From: DAHUXD01 sp963736455
GTDB lineage: Bacteria; Acidobacteriota; Thermoanaerobaculia; UBA5066; Gp7-AA6
Direction: 5' to 3'
Assembly (NCBI GenBank): GCA_963736455.1
Contig: CAVTON010000001.1
Span: forward strand, 434,001 to 498,000
DNA: 64,000 nucleotides
The translations under genes and the position numbers were made by a program. Positions 19,306 to 28,261 of this stretch are shown piece after piece. Under the pieces are notes generated by a model. That model was not told where the DNA came from, searched no databases, and saw nothing but the letters and a program-made list of their open reading frames with translations. Every line of letters starts with the position of its first letter. Positions within the stretch are counted from its first letter, which is position 1.

Positions 19306-20666
19306 GCGGCGGGACCGTCGTCGTCGGCGCCGGGCTGACGGGGCTGTCGGCGGCCTGGGCCCTCGCGCGAACCGGGCGATCGGTGACGCTTCTGGAATCC
19401 TCCGACCGGGCCGGCGGCGTCGTCCGAAGCCAGAAGCGAGGCGGCTACCTGCTCGAGCTCGGACCGAACACCGTCCGGCCGACGCTCGAGCTCTGGCGGC
19501 TCGTCGAAGATGCCGGTCTGTCCGGCGAGGCGCTCTTCACAAACCCCCGCTCGCCCCGCTACGTGGACTACGGCGGCGCGCTGCATCGCCTCCCCGCGGG
19601 GGCCGCCGCGTTCCTGCGTTCCGGGCTCCTCTCGCCGCCCGGAAAGTGGCGCATCGTCACCGAGCCGTTTCGAAAGGGCGCGGCGCGGCCGGAAGAGACG
19701 GTGCGGGAGTTCGTCACGCGTCGGCTCGGCGTGGAAGCCGCGGACCGTCTCGTCGAGCCCTTCGTCGCCGGCATCTTCGCGGGCGACGCATCGCTCCTTT
19801 CGGTTTCCGCCGCGTTCCCGCGCCTCGTCGGATGGGAGCGCGAGCATGGGAGCCTCCTCCTCGGCGCGATCTCGGCGATCCGCGAGAGCCGCTCCGCGCC
19901 CCGGCTCCCTCGCGGCCTGCTCTCCTTTCGCGAGGGCCTCGAGTCCCTTCCGCGGGCCCTGGCCGCCGCGCTCGGGCCGGTGCTCCGCCTCGAGACGGCC
20001 GTCGAGGCGCTCGAGCCCCGGGGCGCGCAGGGGTGGAGCGTCCTCACGACGAGCCACCGGCTCGAGGCCGACCGGGTTTTTCTCGCCACGCCGGCCGGCT
20101 CGGCGGCGCGGCTGGTCGCCGGCTTCGCGCCCGAGGCCGCGGCCGCGCTCGACGCGATTCCACACCCTCCTCTCGCCGTCCTTCACCTCTCGTGGCCCGA
20201 GTCGGCCCTGCGCCGTCCCCTCGACGGTTTCGGCCACCTCGTTTGCTCATCCCCCGGTCGCCGGATCCTCGGCGCCGTCTGGAGCTCGAGCCTTCTGCCC
20301 GGCCGAGCCCCGGACGGCCGCGCGCTCCTGACGGTCTTCCTCGGCGGACGACGAGACCCGGACGCGCCCTCCCTGACCGACGCCGAGCTCACGGCGCTGG
20401 CCGCGCGCGATCTCGCGGCCGAGGGTCTCGTCCGGGGAGAACCGGAGCTCCTGCTCGCGACGCGATGGATGCGCGCGATTCCCCAGTACGAGCGGGGCCA
20501 CGAGCGGCGCATCGCCGTTCTCGCCGCGGCGGAAACGAGGTGGCCGGGCCTGCGCTTTCTCGGGAACTATCGAGGCGGGATCTCGGTCGCGGACGTGGTC
20601 CGCTCCGGACTGTCTGCCACCTCGCCGTCAGTGCTCTCCGCGGGCGGCGTCGCCGGCGGCGCGTAG
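19302..20666 (+). CDS. hemY: Protoporphyrinogen oxidase, HemY type
   Basis: An FAD enzyme that oxidises protoporphyrinogen IX to protoporphyrin IX using oxygen. The N-terminal dinucleotide site is VVVGAGLTGLSAAWALARTG with Gly9, Gly11 and Gly14, followed by LLESSDRAGGVVRSQKRGGYLLELGPNT. The central part has the EPFVAGIFAGDASLLSVSAAFPRL segment typical of PPOX, and the C-terminus has LRFLGNYRGGISVADVVRSG, which closes the FAD site. The 454-residue length is normal. It is the last gene of the right heme arm, and its 3' end overlaps the convergent cytochrome c gene by 39 bp. HemY enzymes can also oxidise coproporphyrinogen in Gram-positive bacteria, but HemN here argues for the classical substrate. 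Confidence 0.95.
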   Translation: MSGGTVVVGAGLTGLSAAWALARTGRSVTLLESSDRAGGVVRSQKRGGYLLELGPNTVRPTLELWRLVEDAGLSGEALFTNPRSPRYVDYGGALHRLPAGAAAFLRSGLLSPPGKWRIVTEPFRKGAARPEETVREFVTRRLGVEAADRLVEPFVAGIFAGDASLLSVSAAFPRLVGWEREHGSLLLGAISAIRESRSAPRLPRGLLSFREGLESLPRALAAALGPVLRLETAVEALEPRGAQGWSVLTTSHRLEADRVFLATPAGSAARLVAGFAPEAAAALDAIPHPPLAVLHLSWPESALRRPLDGFGHLVCSSPGRRILGAVWSSSLLPGRAPDGRALLTVFLGGRRDPDAPSLTDAELTALAARDLAAEGLVRGEPELLLATRWMRAIPQYERGHERRIAVLAAAETRWPGLRFLGNYRGGISVADVVRSGLSATSPSVLSAGGVAGGA

Positions 20667-21155
20667 GGCCTTGACGTCCTCCGGCGGTAGCTCCGGCAAA
20701 CGGCGCACGAACGCCACGATCTTCCAGATCTCCTCGTCCTTGTGCGTGGTCCCGAAGGCCGGCATTCCGGTCATCCGGATGCCGTTCTGCACGAGCCAGA
20801 AGATCTCGCCATCGGTGCGCTTCTGGACCCGCGGAAGGCTCAGGTCAGGCGCCGGGGGATTGAGACCATCCGCGGCTTCCGACGCGTCCACGCCCGGGGC
20901 GCCATGGCAGCTCAGACACATGCCGCGGTAGTGCTCCAATCCGGCTCGAAGCGTCTCCGCGTCGGCCCGGACGGGATTTGGCGACGTCGGTGCGCGGCGG
21001 GAGACCGACCGATCGAGCGCAAATCGCGCGACGCGCGTCTCGAGCGTTCCCGCCGGAATGCTCGCCGCGACGTTGAAGAGCCCGGAGGCCGCGAAGGCCG
21101 CCGCACCCAGCGCGAGGACCGCGACTCCGATGATCATCCCGAAGAGAAATCTCAT
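20628..21155 (-). CDS. Membrane-anchored class I cytochrome c
   Basis: A 175-residue protein with an N-terminal uncleaved helix or signal (FGMIIGVAVLALGAAAFAAS), a spacer, and one c-type domain. The heme-binding site is CLSCH (Cys80, Cys83, His84), and the likely distal ligand is Met131 in MTGMPAFGTTH. The domain ends with the helix DEEIWKIVAFVRRLPEL typical of the family. It likely carries electrons in the periplasm or feeds an oxidase. It starts with a good GGAGGC site and a TAGGAT -10-like hexamer upstream, and stands as a single-gene unit converging on the heme operon that makes its cofactor. Confidence 0.93.
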   Translation of the reverse strand: MRFLFGMIIGVAVLALGAAAFAASGLFNVAASIPAGTLETRVARFALDRSVSRRAPTSPNPVRADAETLRAGLEHYRGMCLSCHGAPGVDASEAADGLNPPAPDLSLPRVQKRTDGEIFWLVQNGIRMTGMPAFGTTHKDEEIWKIVAFVRRLPELPPEDVKALRAAGDAARGEH

Positions 21156-21240
21156 GGCATCGCCTCCGCGCCGACGGAAATCCTACGCCCGCAGCCGACT
21201 CGACCGGGACCGTTCATGAGGAATTCACCCCGGGCGAGGC

Positions 21241-22473
21241 TCAGAGAACCGGAGCAAGCCGGCGCGCCAGGGCATCGCCCGCCCGATGCAGCCAGGAGCG
21301 CCGCCGCCAGTCCGGCCGCAGGATCTCCGTCGCGCTCCCGAGGTCCTCTTCGAATCGCCGCTCCATGACGGCGCCGACCCCCGGGTCGAAGATCGCGAAG
21401 TTGCACTCCGTGTTGCGCTCGAAGGATCGGAAATCGATGTTGCTCGAACCGACCACCGATGCCTGGCCGTCGGCCACCATCGTCTTCGCGTGCAGGACCG
21501 CCGGGTCGTATTCGAAGATCCGCACACCACCCGCCAGGAGCGAGGAGAAAAACCCGTGGCCGGAGTGCCGGACGATCGGGATGTCGGTGCGGCCCGGAAG
21601 CAGAAGCCGCACGTCCACGCCGCGGGCGGCCGCCCGGCCGAGGATCCGGCACACCCGCGGGCGCGGTGCGAAATAGGCCGCCGTCATCCAGAGACGCGCC
21701 CGCGCGGCGCCCACGAGCGCCGCGAGCGCCGCCGACACCTGGCGCGCGCCGCGTCCCGGCCGGGAGTCCAGCACCAGGATCCGCGCGCCGGCGGCGGAGT
21801 CGTCCGCCGGCGCGGCCTCGTACGCGAACGCGTCGCCCTTCGCGGCGAGCCAGCCGCCACGGAACACGCCGGCCATCTCGTCCGCGGTGGGCCCCTCCAC
21901 CCGGGCGTGCGTGTCCCGGAACACCTTTTCGCTCGGAAGAAGGGACGAGCCGTATTCGTCGCCGATGTTCATGCCGCCGGTATAGGCGACGCGCCGGTCG
22001 ACGACCAGGATCTTGCGATGGTCTCGAAACGGAAGAAACCGCAGGGGGCCGCGAAACGGGTGGTACAGGCGGACCCGGACGCCGGCGCCCTCGAGGGCGC
22101 GCCAGAACGCCCTCCCCGTTCCCATCGAGCCGAACGCGTCGGCGAGCACCCGGACGACGACATCCCGCCCGACGGCCGCCCCGAGCGCCGCCTCGAAGCG
22201 TTTGCCGACCTCGTCGTCCTTCAGGATGTAGGACTCGAGCAGGATCTCCGAGGAGGCCGACGCGACGTCCGCGAGCATCGCGTCGAATGCTTCCTCGCCC
22301 CGGAAGAACAGCCGGACGCGATTCCCGGCGCGGACCGGGCGCTGCTGCATTCGCTCGAGCAGCGACGCGAGACCCGGATCCGAGACGCCCCCGGAGAACG
22401 CGCCCGCGAGCTCGCCCGCGCGAAGCGCCGACCGATCGCGCCGCGTCGAAGCGGATCCGGGCAGCGAGGCCAT
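21241..22473 (-). CDS. Phospholipase D family protein (cardiolipin synthase-like)
   Basis: A 410-residue member of the phospholipase D superfamily with both HKD motifs intact: His152-x-Lys154-x4-Asp159 in DHRKILVVD, followed by TGGMNIGDEY, and His328-x-Lys330-x4-Asp335 in LHAKTMVAD, followed by GSSNIDFRSFERN. The arrangement and GGMN/SSNID tails match ClsA/ClsB enzymes, which make cardiolipin by phosphatidyl transfer. It lacks the two N-terminal transmembrane helices of ClsA, so ClsB-like or another transphosphatidylase is equally likely. It follows the VIT1-like gene with a 2-bp gap and ends the leftward operon. Confidence 0.88.
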   Translation of the reverse strand: MASLPGSASTRRDRSALRAGELAGAFSGGVSDPGLASLLERMQQRPVRAGNRVRLFFRGEEAFDAMLADVASASSEILLESYILKDDEVGKRFEAALGAAVGRDVVVRVLADAFGSMGTGRAFWRALEGAGVRVRLYHPFRGPLRFLPFRDHRKILVVDRRVAYTGGMNIGDEYGSSLLPSEKVFRDTHARVEGPTADEMAGVFRGGWLAAKGDAFAYEAAPADDSAAGARILVLDSRPGRGARQVSAALAALVGAARARLWMTAAYFAPRPRVCRILGRAAARGVDVRLLLPGRTDIPIVRHSGHGFFSSLLAGGVRIFEYDPAVLHAKTMVADGQASVVGSSNIDFRSFERNTECNFAIFDPGVGAVMERRFEEDLGSATEILRPDWRRRSWLHRAGDALARRLAPVL

Positions 22474-22475
22474 GC

Positions 22476-23171
22476 TCAGCCGACGGCCCGTGCGATGGCG
22501 AAGGCGGCGGCCGCGGCGACGCTGCCGATCAGGGTCGTCTGGAGGGCGCTCTTCCACGGGCGGGCGCCCGTGAAGCGGCCCTTCACGAATCCGAAGACCG
22601 CCAGGGCGGCCAGCGTCACGGCGGCGGAGACGGAGAGAGCGGACGCCGCGTCGGCGAGGAGAATGTACGGACCGAGAGGGATGAGGCCCCCCACCGCGTA
22701 GGCTCCCCCGATCGTCGCGGCGCTCCGCAGTGCCCGCCCCGGATCGGGCTTCTCGAGCCCGAGCTCGAATCGCATCATGAAGTCGATCCACTCCTGCGGC
22801 CGCTTCTGGAAGGCGCGCAGGATGGGCGTGATCTCGTCGTTCGAGAGGCCGTAGGAGCGGAAGATGTCGCCGACCTCCCGGGCCTCGACGGCGGGCTTCT
22901 CGCGCACCTCGCGGTGCTCGCGCTCCCGCTCGCTCGCGTAGTGATCGGCGTCGCTGCGTCCGGCCAGGTAGCCGCCCAGCCCCATCGCGATCGCGCCCGC
23001 CGCGATCTCCGCGAGCCCGGCCGTGACGATGATCCCGGTGGACGCCGCGGCGCCGGAGAGGCCCGCCGCCAGCGCGAACGGGACCGTGAGGCCGTCCGAC
23101 ATGCCGATCACCACGTCCCGGACGGCGTCGCTCGCCGTGAAGTGCTGCTCGAGGTGCGGCGTTTGCGGCAT
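22476..23171 (-). CDS. VIT1/CCC1-type iron/manganese transporter
   Basis: A 231-residue membrane protein of the VIT1/CCC1 family, which moves Fe2+ or Mn2+ out of the cytosol in exchange for protons. The first helix region is VRDVVIGMSDGLTVPFALAAGL, the diagnostic start with Asp in the membrane path. The second is EIAAGAIAMGLGGYLAGRSDADHY, followed by a cytosolic, Glu- and His-rich helical domain (EREREHREVREKPAVEAREV) that in the family binds metal, then three more helices. It lies 3 bp after the CDF transporter gene, so both probably act together in metal detoxification, possibly linked to iron use by the nearby heme locus. Confidence 0.92.
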   Translation of the reverse strand: MPQTPHLEQHFTASDAVRDVVIGMSDGLTVPFALAAGLSGAAASTGIIVTAGLAEIAAGAIAMGLGGYLAGRSDADHYASEREREHREVREKPAVEAREVGDIFRSYGLSNDEITPILRAFQKRPQEWIDFMMRFELGLEKPDPGRALRSAATIGGAYAVGGLIPLGPYILLADAASALSVSAAVTLAALAVFGFVKGRFTGARPWKSALQTTLIGSVAAAAAFAIARAVG

Positions 23172-23174
23172 CGG

Positions 23175-24077
23175 TCAGGCGTGCTCCGGCGCGATCGAGC
23201 ACGTCGTCTCGCTGCCCTGCTCGATCTGGATCGTGGCGTGGTCCACGCCGCACTCTTCGCGCAGCACCCGCTGCACACCCCCGAGCACCTCGCTGCGCTC
23301 GCTCTGGGCCACGGCGCGAATGTGCACGCTCGCCGAGTGGAGCCCCGAGGTGAGGGTCCAGAAGTGGACGTCGTGGATCGTCTCGACGCCGGGCACCGCG
23401 AGAAGGGCGGCGCGCAGGCGCGGGATGTCGATCTCCGCCGGCGCTCCCTCGAGGAGGATGTGCGCCGCCTCGCGGAGGATCCCGATGCCCCTCGGAAGGA
23501 TCACGAGGGCGATCGCGGCCGAAAGCAGGGCGTCGAGCCCGTACCATCGGGTCTTCGCCATGATGACGGCCGCGACGACGACCGCGATGGACGCCAGCGC
23601 GTCGGTGATGACCTCGAGGTACGCGGCGCGCATGCCGAGGCTCCCCGCCTTCCCCGTGTGCAGCAGCCGCGCGGCGCCGACGTTCGCGACCAGCCCGAAC
23701 GCTCCGACCGCCAGCATCAGGCCCGTATGGATCTCCCCGGGCGCGCGAAAGCGCTGCCAGGCCTCCCACACGATCGCGGCGGATGCGACGAGGAGCATCT
23801 GCGCATTGACGAAGGCGGCGAGCACCTCGGCCCGGGCGAACCCGAAGGTGTGCCGGCCCGTCGGCGCGCGGCCGCCGAGCGCCATGCCGGCCCACGCGAG
23901 CGTGAGGGCGGCGACGTCGGTGAACATGTGCGCCGCGTCGGCCACGAGGGCGAGGCTGTGCGCGAGAAGGCCGCCGGCGACTTCGACGGCGAGGACGCCG
24001 ACGGTGAGAACGAGCGCCGAGCGGAGCCGGCTCTGGTTGGCTGCCCGCTCCGCTGCGTGGGAGTGTGTTCCCGTCAC
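23175..24077 (-). CDS. CDF family cation efflux transporter (CzcD/ZitB-like)
   Basis: A 300-residue cation diffusion facilitator with six transmembrane helices and a C-terminal metallochaperone-like domain (VHFWTLTSGLHSASVHI). It would export Zn2+ or similar ions against protons. In helix 2 the site is His50-x3-Asp54 (DAAHMFTDV), as in zinc transporters. In helix 5, where zinc CDFs have H-x3-D, it reads Glu155-x3-Asp159 (YLEVITDALAS), so metal choice may differ. It also has a His-containing loop (GRHTFGFARAEVLAAF). GTG 24077 overlaps the stop of the broken oxidoreductase gene. Confidence 0.93.
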   Translation of the reverse strand: MTGTHSHAAERAANQSRLRSALVLTVGVLAVEVAGGLLAHSLALVADAAHMFTDVAALTLAWAGMALGGRAPTGRHTFGFARAEVLAAFVNAQMLLVASAAIVWEAWQRFRAPGEIHTGLMLAVGAFGLVANVGAARLLHTGKAGSLGMRAAYLEVITDALASIAVVVAAVIMAKTRWYGLDALLSAAIALVILPRGIGILREAAHILLEGAPAEIDIPRLRAALLAVPGVETIHDVHFWTLTSGLHSASVHIRAVAQSERSEVLGGVQRVLREECGVDHATIQIEQGSETTCSIAPEHA

Positions 24078-26141
24078 GCTCCGCCGAGCCGCTCAACCTC
24101 GACGCGCGCATCGTTGAAGCAGGCGCCGCCGCCGAGATCCGTGAGGGTATCGGGCGACACGGCGTTGGCCGTGGTGCCGCTCTCGGTGTGGTGACTCCAG
24201 AGGCCCTTGGGCAGGAACACGACGCCCGCGCGCATGCCGGGATCCACGAGGGCCCGACACCGCACCGAGCCGATTTCGTTGAACACGCGGACTCGATCGC
24301 CGTCGCCGACGCCCCGCGCGGCGGCATCGGCCGGGTGGATCGCCAGGGGCACGGCCGAGCGATGCAGCTCTCCGAGCGTCGAGCTGATCGTCCGGTCGGT
24401 CCCCGGAGAGATCAGGGCCAGCGGGTACTCGGGCGTTCCCGGATCCGGAGCGTAGCGCATAGAGGCCGCGATCGGCCTCCCGGTCGAGCTCGTCCGGCAC
24501 GAGATCGATCCGGCCATGCGAGGTTCGTGGAAAAACGTCCACGAAGGGCACCGGCGAGGGCCCCTCCTCGAGAAACGCGATGCCGTCCCGGGCCAGATCC
24601 CTCTCGAGCGAGGCGTTCCGCCGGCTCGAGCCGAGCAGCGCCGCGGCCATCTCGTCCGCCGACTCGGGATCGCCGGAAGCCGCCACGCCGGTGCGGCGGC
24701 ACAGGTCGGCGAAGACCTCGTGGTTCGGACGCGCCTCTCCCGCCGGCCGCGACGGCCGCCTCCGCGCCGCTGCAGGACGAAGGCGCCGTACCCCCTCGAG
24801 ATCTCCGTTCGCTCGAGAAACGTCGCCGCCGGCAGGATGACGTCCGCGTAGCTCGCCGTGTCGGTCACGACCGGATCGAAGACCACCGTGAAGAGATCCT
24901 CGCGCTCGAGGCCCCGCGCGGACCCGGTCTCCTGGTCCGGCAGCGTCATCAGCGGGTTGTTGTTGTAGACGAACAGCAGATCGACCGAGTCGCGGCCCGT
25001 CGCCGCCAGGGCGGCGCCGACCGGCGGTTCATGTTGACGGTCGCGGGTCGCGACGGCTCGGGAGCCGCCGCCGACGGCCATGCCGTCGATTTCCCTCCAG
25101 GCCGCCGAATTCGACATCGTGTATCCGCCGCCGCGCACGCCGAATTTTCCGGCCACGGCGGGCAGGGCGAGGATCGCGGCGACGGCGGATCCGCCGTTGC
25201 GGTTGCGCTCGAGGACCCCAGCCGCACCGGATGCGCGGCCGGGCTCGTGTCCGCATAGAGGCGCGCGAAGGCCTCGATCTGGCCGGCCGGCACGCCCGAC
25301 TCCGCCGCGGCGCGCTCGAGCGTCCACGGCGCGTGCCCGGCGCTCGAGCTCCTCGGCGCCACGGGCGCGTCTCGGCAAGAAACTTCCGATCGGCGCGACC
25401 CGATTCGCGAAGAGCCAGCGGATCACCGCGAGCGCGATCGGGAGGTCGGTCCCGGGACGGATCGCGAGGTGCAGGTCGGCGCTCTCGGCGAGGCGGGTGC
25501 GCCGCGGGTCGATGACGACGAGGCGCGCGCCCCTGCTTCTGCGCCTCCTGGATGTACGGGCACGAGGTGGATGCCCGAGACCGAGGGGTTCATCCCCCAG
25601 ACGACGATCGAGCTTCGCGTGGGCGTAATCGGGACACGCGACGACCGGGCATCTTGCCGTAGAGCCCGGAAGCGGCGCGTCACGACGGCGCCGCGCAGAC
25701 GGTGCGAGGCAGCCGGGAGGCGCCGAGCCGGTAGAAGAGCCGGGCGTCGGTGGTGTCCTGCGAGAGGTAGCCGTTCGAGCCTCCGTAGGAGAACGGGGAG
25801 GATGCCCTCGCTCCGCCTCGCCCGTCCCGAACCGAGGTCATCCGCGCGGCGACGAGCTCGAGCGCCTCGTCCCACGACGCCCTTCGGAAGCTCGCCGGCG
25901 CCCTTCCGGCCCGTCCGGATCCCCGGATGGAGCATCCGCGACCGGGCCGTACATGATGCTCGGGGTACCGGCGCACCTTCGCGCAGATGAAGCCCCGGGT
26001 CGACGGGGTTCTTCGTCGGGATCCGCCGACCGCCACGACGCGGCCGCCGGCGACGCTCACGTCCAGGCTGCAGGCGTCGGGGCAGTCGAGCGGGCAGGCG
26101 CTCTCGACGCGCTGGACCGCTTCTCGCCGCACCACGCTCAT
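24074..26141 (-). pseudogene. Molybdopterin oxidoreductase, disrupted by many frameshifts
   Basis: The pieces together give one MopB/formate-dehydrogenase-like protein of about 690 residues. The N-terminal piece (from ATG 26141) has the [4Fe-4S] motif CPLDCPDAC plus GFICAK, then PRTVCAAPS, where the cysteine matches the Mo ligand position. Later pieces, in other frames, contain SIVVWGMNPSVSGIHL, FGVRGGGYTMSNSAAW, FVYNNNPLMTLPDQ, VVTDTASYADVILPAATFLE, and near the C-terminus LISPGTDRTISSTLGE and VRVFNEIG. At least seven frame changes occur between about 24.4 and 26.1 kb, plus a TGA at 25682. Two of them are fixed by removing one base from a G or C run (near 25534 and 25561). This is either a decayed gene or a patch of poor sequence. 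It would have been co-transcribed with the aminopeptidase and CDF genes. Confidence 0.8.
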
Positions 26142-26174
26142 GCCGCCCCTTCCGGGACGCGATTCACTGCGTTC

Positions 26175-27974
26175 CTAAGCGACCCCGCCGACGATGGCGT
26201 CGATCGTCGTCCGCCAGCGATCGGATGGTAGCCCGGGCGCGCCTGCGGTAGATCTCGCGGCGCGCCGCTTCCCGCCTCGGACTTCACGAGCTCTTCGTAG
26301 AGCGGCTTGATGAACTTGCGGCGGCCGATTCCGATCAGGAAGTTTTCCAGCCGCACGTCGGTCGCCCCGTACCCGCCGCGGAGGGCCATCAGGAGCCACT
26401 GGAAGGCGATCTCGGCGTTCCCGAGCCGTCAGACGAAACGCCGCGTCCAGGGAGCCGAGGTCCTCAGGCGTGAGCGGGCTGCCGAGGCGCCGCAGGAACT
26501 GGAGCCGCTCGTGGGTCGTCCACCGTGGATATCCGGACTTCGCCTCGCCGGGCCGGCCGGCCATCCACTCCGCGGCCGCCTGCGCCACGCGGCGCAGGCT
26601 CTCCGAGTCGGGCCGAGCCGCCGAAGGCGGCACTCCGGGCTGCTCGGTCCATTCCTCGACGGCCAGCGGGGACGCGGAGGCGCCGTCCCGGCCGAGCAGG
26701 TGCTCGCGCAGGTAGGCGACGAAGTCCGCCGTCGTGATGCTCTGGAACGCGAAGTGGTCGAAGTAGCCGCGCAGGAACTCGTCGAACCGCTCGCGTCCGT
26801 ATCGCTCCTCGAGAGTCCGCAGGAAGAGCGCTCCCTTCTCGTAGGGCAACCGGGTCGCCCCATCATCCGGGTCGCGGCCGGTCAGGTCGATGTGCAGGAT
26901 CTCGTCGCGGTCGTCGAGCCGGGCGAGCTCCTCCTCGAGGTCCTGCCTCCCGAGGACGGCCTCCATCCCCGCGGTCTCCGCGCCGTAGACCTCCTCGACG
27001 ATGCGGCGCTCGATGTAGGTCGTGAAGCCCTCGTTCAGCCAGAAGTCGCTCCAGGTGGCGTTGGTGACGAGGTTGCCGGACCAGGAGTGCGCCAGCTCGT
27101 GCGCGATCAGGGCCACCAGGCTCTTGTCGCCCGCGAGGACCGTCGGCGTCGCGAAGGTCAGGCGGGGATTCTCCATGCCGCCGAAGGGAAAGCTCGGCGG
27201 CAGGACCAGGATGTCGTAGCGGTCCCACCGATAGGGACCGTAGAGACGCTCCGCGGCCGCCATCATCCGCTCGGTGTCGGAGAATTCGGAGGCCGCTCGG
27301 GCGACGACGGACGGCTCGGCGTACACGCCGCTGCGCGCTCCGAGGGGCGCGAACGCGAGGTCTCCGGCCGCGATCGCCATCAGATACGCGGGAATCCGCT
27401 GCGGCATCCGGAAGCGGTACGTCCCGCCGCGCTCGCCCGTCGAGTTGCCCGCGGCGCCCATGAGGGCGACGAGCTCGGGCGGAGTCCGCACCGCCGCGTC
27501 GTACGTGATCCGCACCGCGGGCGTGTCCTGAACGGGGACCCAGCTCCGCGCATGGATCGCCTGCGATTGCGAGAACAGGAAGGGATGCCGCTTGCCCGCC
27601 GTCTGCGCCGGTTCGAGCCACTGAAGGCCCGAGGCGCCGGGGCTGGTCGCATAGGCGATGCGAACCCGATCGTCTCCCGGCGCGAGCGCGACCGAGAGAG
27701 CCGCGCCGAGGATCGGGTCGGCGGTCCCGAGATCGAAGGCCGCCCGGCTCCAGCCGCTCCCGCTGCCCGATTCGGCCCCCCGGATCTCGAGAGCGCGCGT
27801 GTCGAGCCGGATCTGCGCCGTCGAAGGCTCCGGGCGATCGAAGTGGAGGATCGCCGTTCCGTGAAGGATCCGGCGCGAGAAATCGACGTCGAGATCGAGC
27901 TCGACGTGTCGAACGAGGATCTCCGCCGGGTTCGAATGAGAGTGGACGTCGCGCGGAAAGGCCGGTTTCGTCAC
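26175..27974 (-). CDS. M1 family aminopeptidase (LTA4 hydrolase-like), C-terminus frameshifted
   Basis: A zinc aminopeptidase that removes N-terminal residues from peptides. From GTG 27974 the N-terminal beta domain comes first, then GGMEN at about 265-269 for substrate recognition, the zinc site His292-Glu293-x2-His296 (IAHELAHSW) with third ligand Glu315 (NEGFTTY). The PSFPFGGMENPRLTFATPT context and the C-terminal HEAT-type helical domain match the LTA4 hydrolase/aminopeptidase B branch. After about residue 518 (near 26425) the frame is lost: the true C-terminal helices (NFLIGIGRRKFIKPLYEELV) continue in another frame, and near 26260 the first frame resumes to end at 26175. The catalytic core is intact. 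No signal peptide is seen. The start lies 7 nt after a TAGGCT hexamer bordering a repeat element. Confidence 0.85.
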   Translation of the reverse strand: MTKPAFPRDVHSHSNPAEILVRHVELDLDVDFSRRILHGTAILHFDRPEPSTAQIRLDTRALEIRGAESGSGSGWSRAAFDLGTADPILGAALSVALAPGDDRVRIAYATSPGASGLQWLEPAQTAGKRHPFLFSQSQAIHARSWVPVQDTPAVRITYDAAVRTPPELVALMGAAGNSTGERGGTYRFRMPQRIPAYLMAIAAGDLAFAPLGARSGVYAEPSVVARAASEFSDTERMMAAAERLYGPYRWDRYDILVLPPSFPFGGMENPRLTFATPTVLAGDKSLVALIAHELAHSWSGNLVTNATWSDFWLNEGFTTYIERRIVEEVYGAETAGMEAVLGRQDLEEELARLDDRDEILHIDLTGRDPDDGATRLPYEKGALFLRTLEERYGRERFDEFLRGYFDHFAFQSITTADFVAYLREHLLGRDGASASPLAVEEWTEQPGVPPSAARPDSESLRRVAQAAAEWMAGRPGEAKSGYPRWTTHERLQFLRRLGSPLTPEDLGSLDAAFRLTARERRDRLPVAPDGPPRRVRGDRRAAGKLPDRNRPPQVHQAALRRAREVRGGKRRAARSTAGAPGLPSDRWRTTIDAIVGGVA

Positions 27975-27984
27975 GCGCAAGAGC

Positions 27985-28167
27985 CTAGCAGGTTGCCGAA
28001 AAAGGGTGTGGACGGCGTGACGAGCGCCGCCGTAACCCGAAGCGTGGACGGCACTTTGCCGGCGCCCGCCTGGATGACGCAACGGGACGAATCGCGACGC
28101 GACAGAACGGGCGCCGGATGCGAAGTGCCGGACACGACGCCCGCATCCATGTTTCAGCAGCCTGCTC
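27985..28167. repeat. Intergenic element with terminal inverted repeats, copy 1
   Basis: About 180 bp bounded by AGCAGGTTGCCGAAAAAGG on the left and, on the opposite strand at the right end, AGCAGGCTGCTGAAACATGG. Interior blocks, notably GGCACTTTGCCGGCG and AAGTGCCGGACACGACGCCC, recur in the same order and orientation in copy 2 at 63611-63876. It encodes no protein. The left border runs directly into the -10-like hexamer of the aminopeptidase gene (minus strand TAGGCT, 27987-27982). MITE-like or extragenic palindromic element; no transposase seen. Confidence 0.75.
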
Positions 28168-28186
28168 GCACACTCGTCGTCGCGCC

Positions 28187-28223
28187 AAAAAGAAAACGGC
28201 GCGCCGTTCGTGCCGGCGCGCCG
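28187..28223 (-). terminator. Intrinsic terminator of the 76-aa secreted protein gene
   Basis: On the minus strand a perfect 10-bp stem (CGGCGCGCCG both sides, 28223-28214 and 28206-28197) with a 7-nt loop is followed directly by TTTTCTTTTT. It lies 39 bp after the stop at 28262 and is positioned to end that transcript. Confidence 0.85.
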
Positions 28224-28261
28224 CGCGGTTCATGATCCGGCGCGAAGCCGGATCCGCAAAC

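Noticed and set aside
25680..25682. In-frame TGA in the molybdopterin oxidoreductase as a possible selenocysteine codon
   Set aside because: The Mo-ligand position is already filled by Cys in TVCAAPS three residues earlier, no SECIS-like hairpin is evident after the TGA, and the surrounding sequence carries several other indels.
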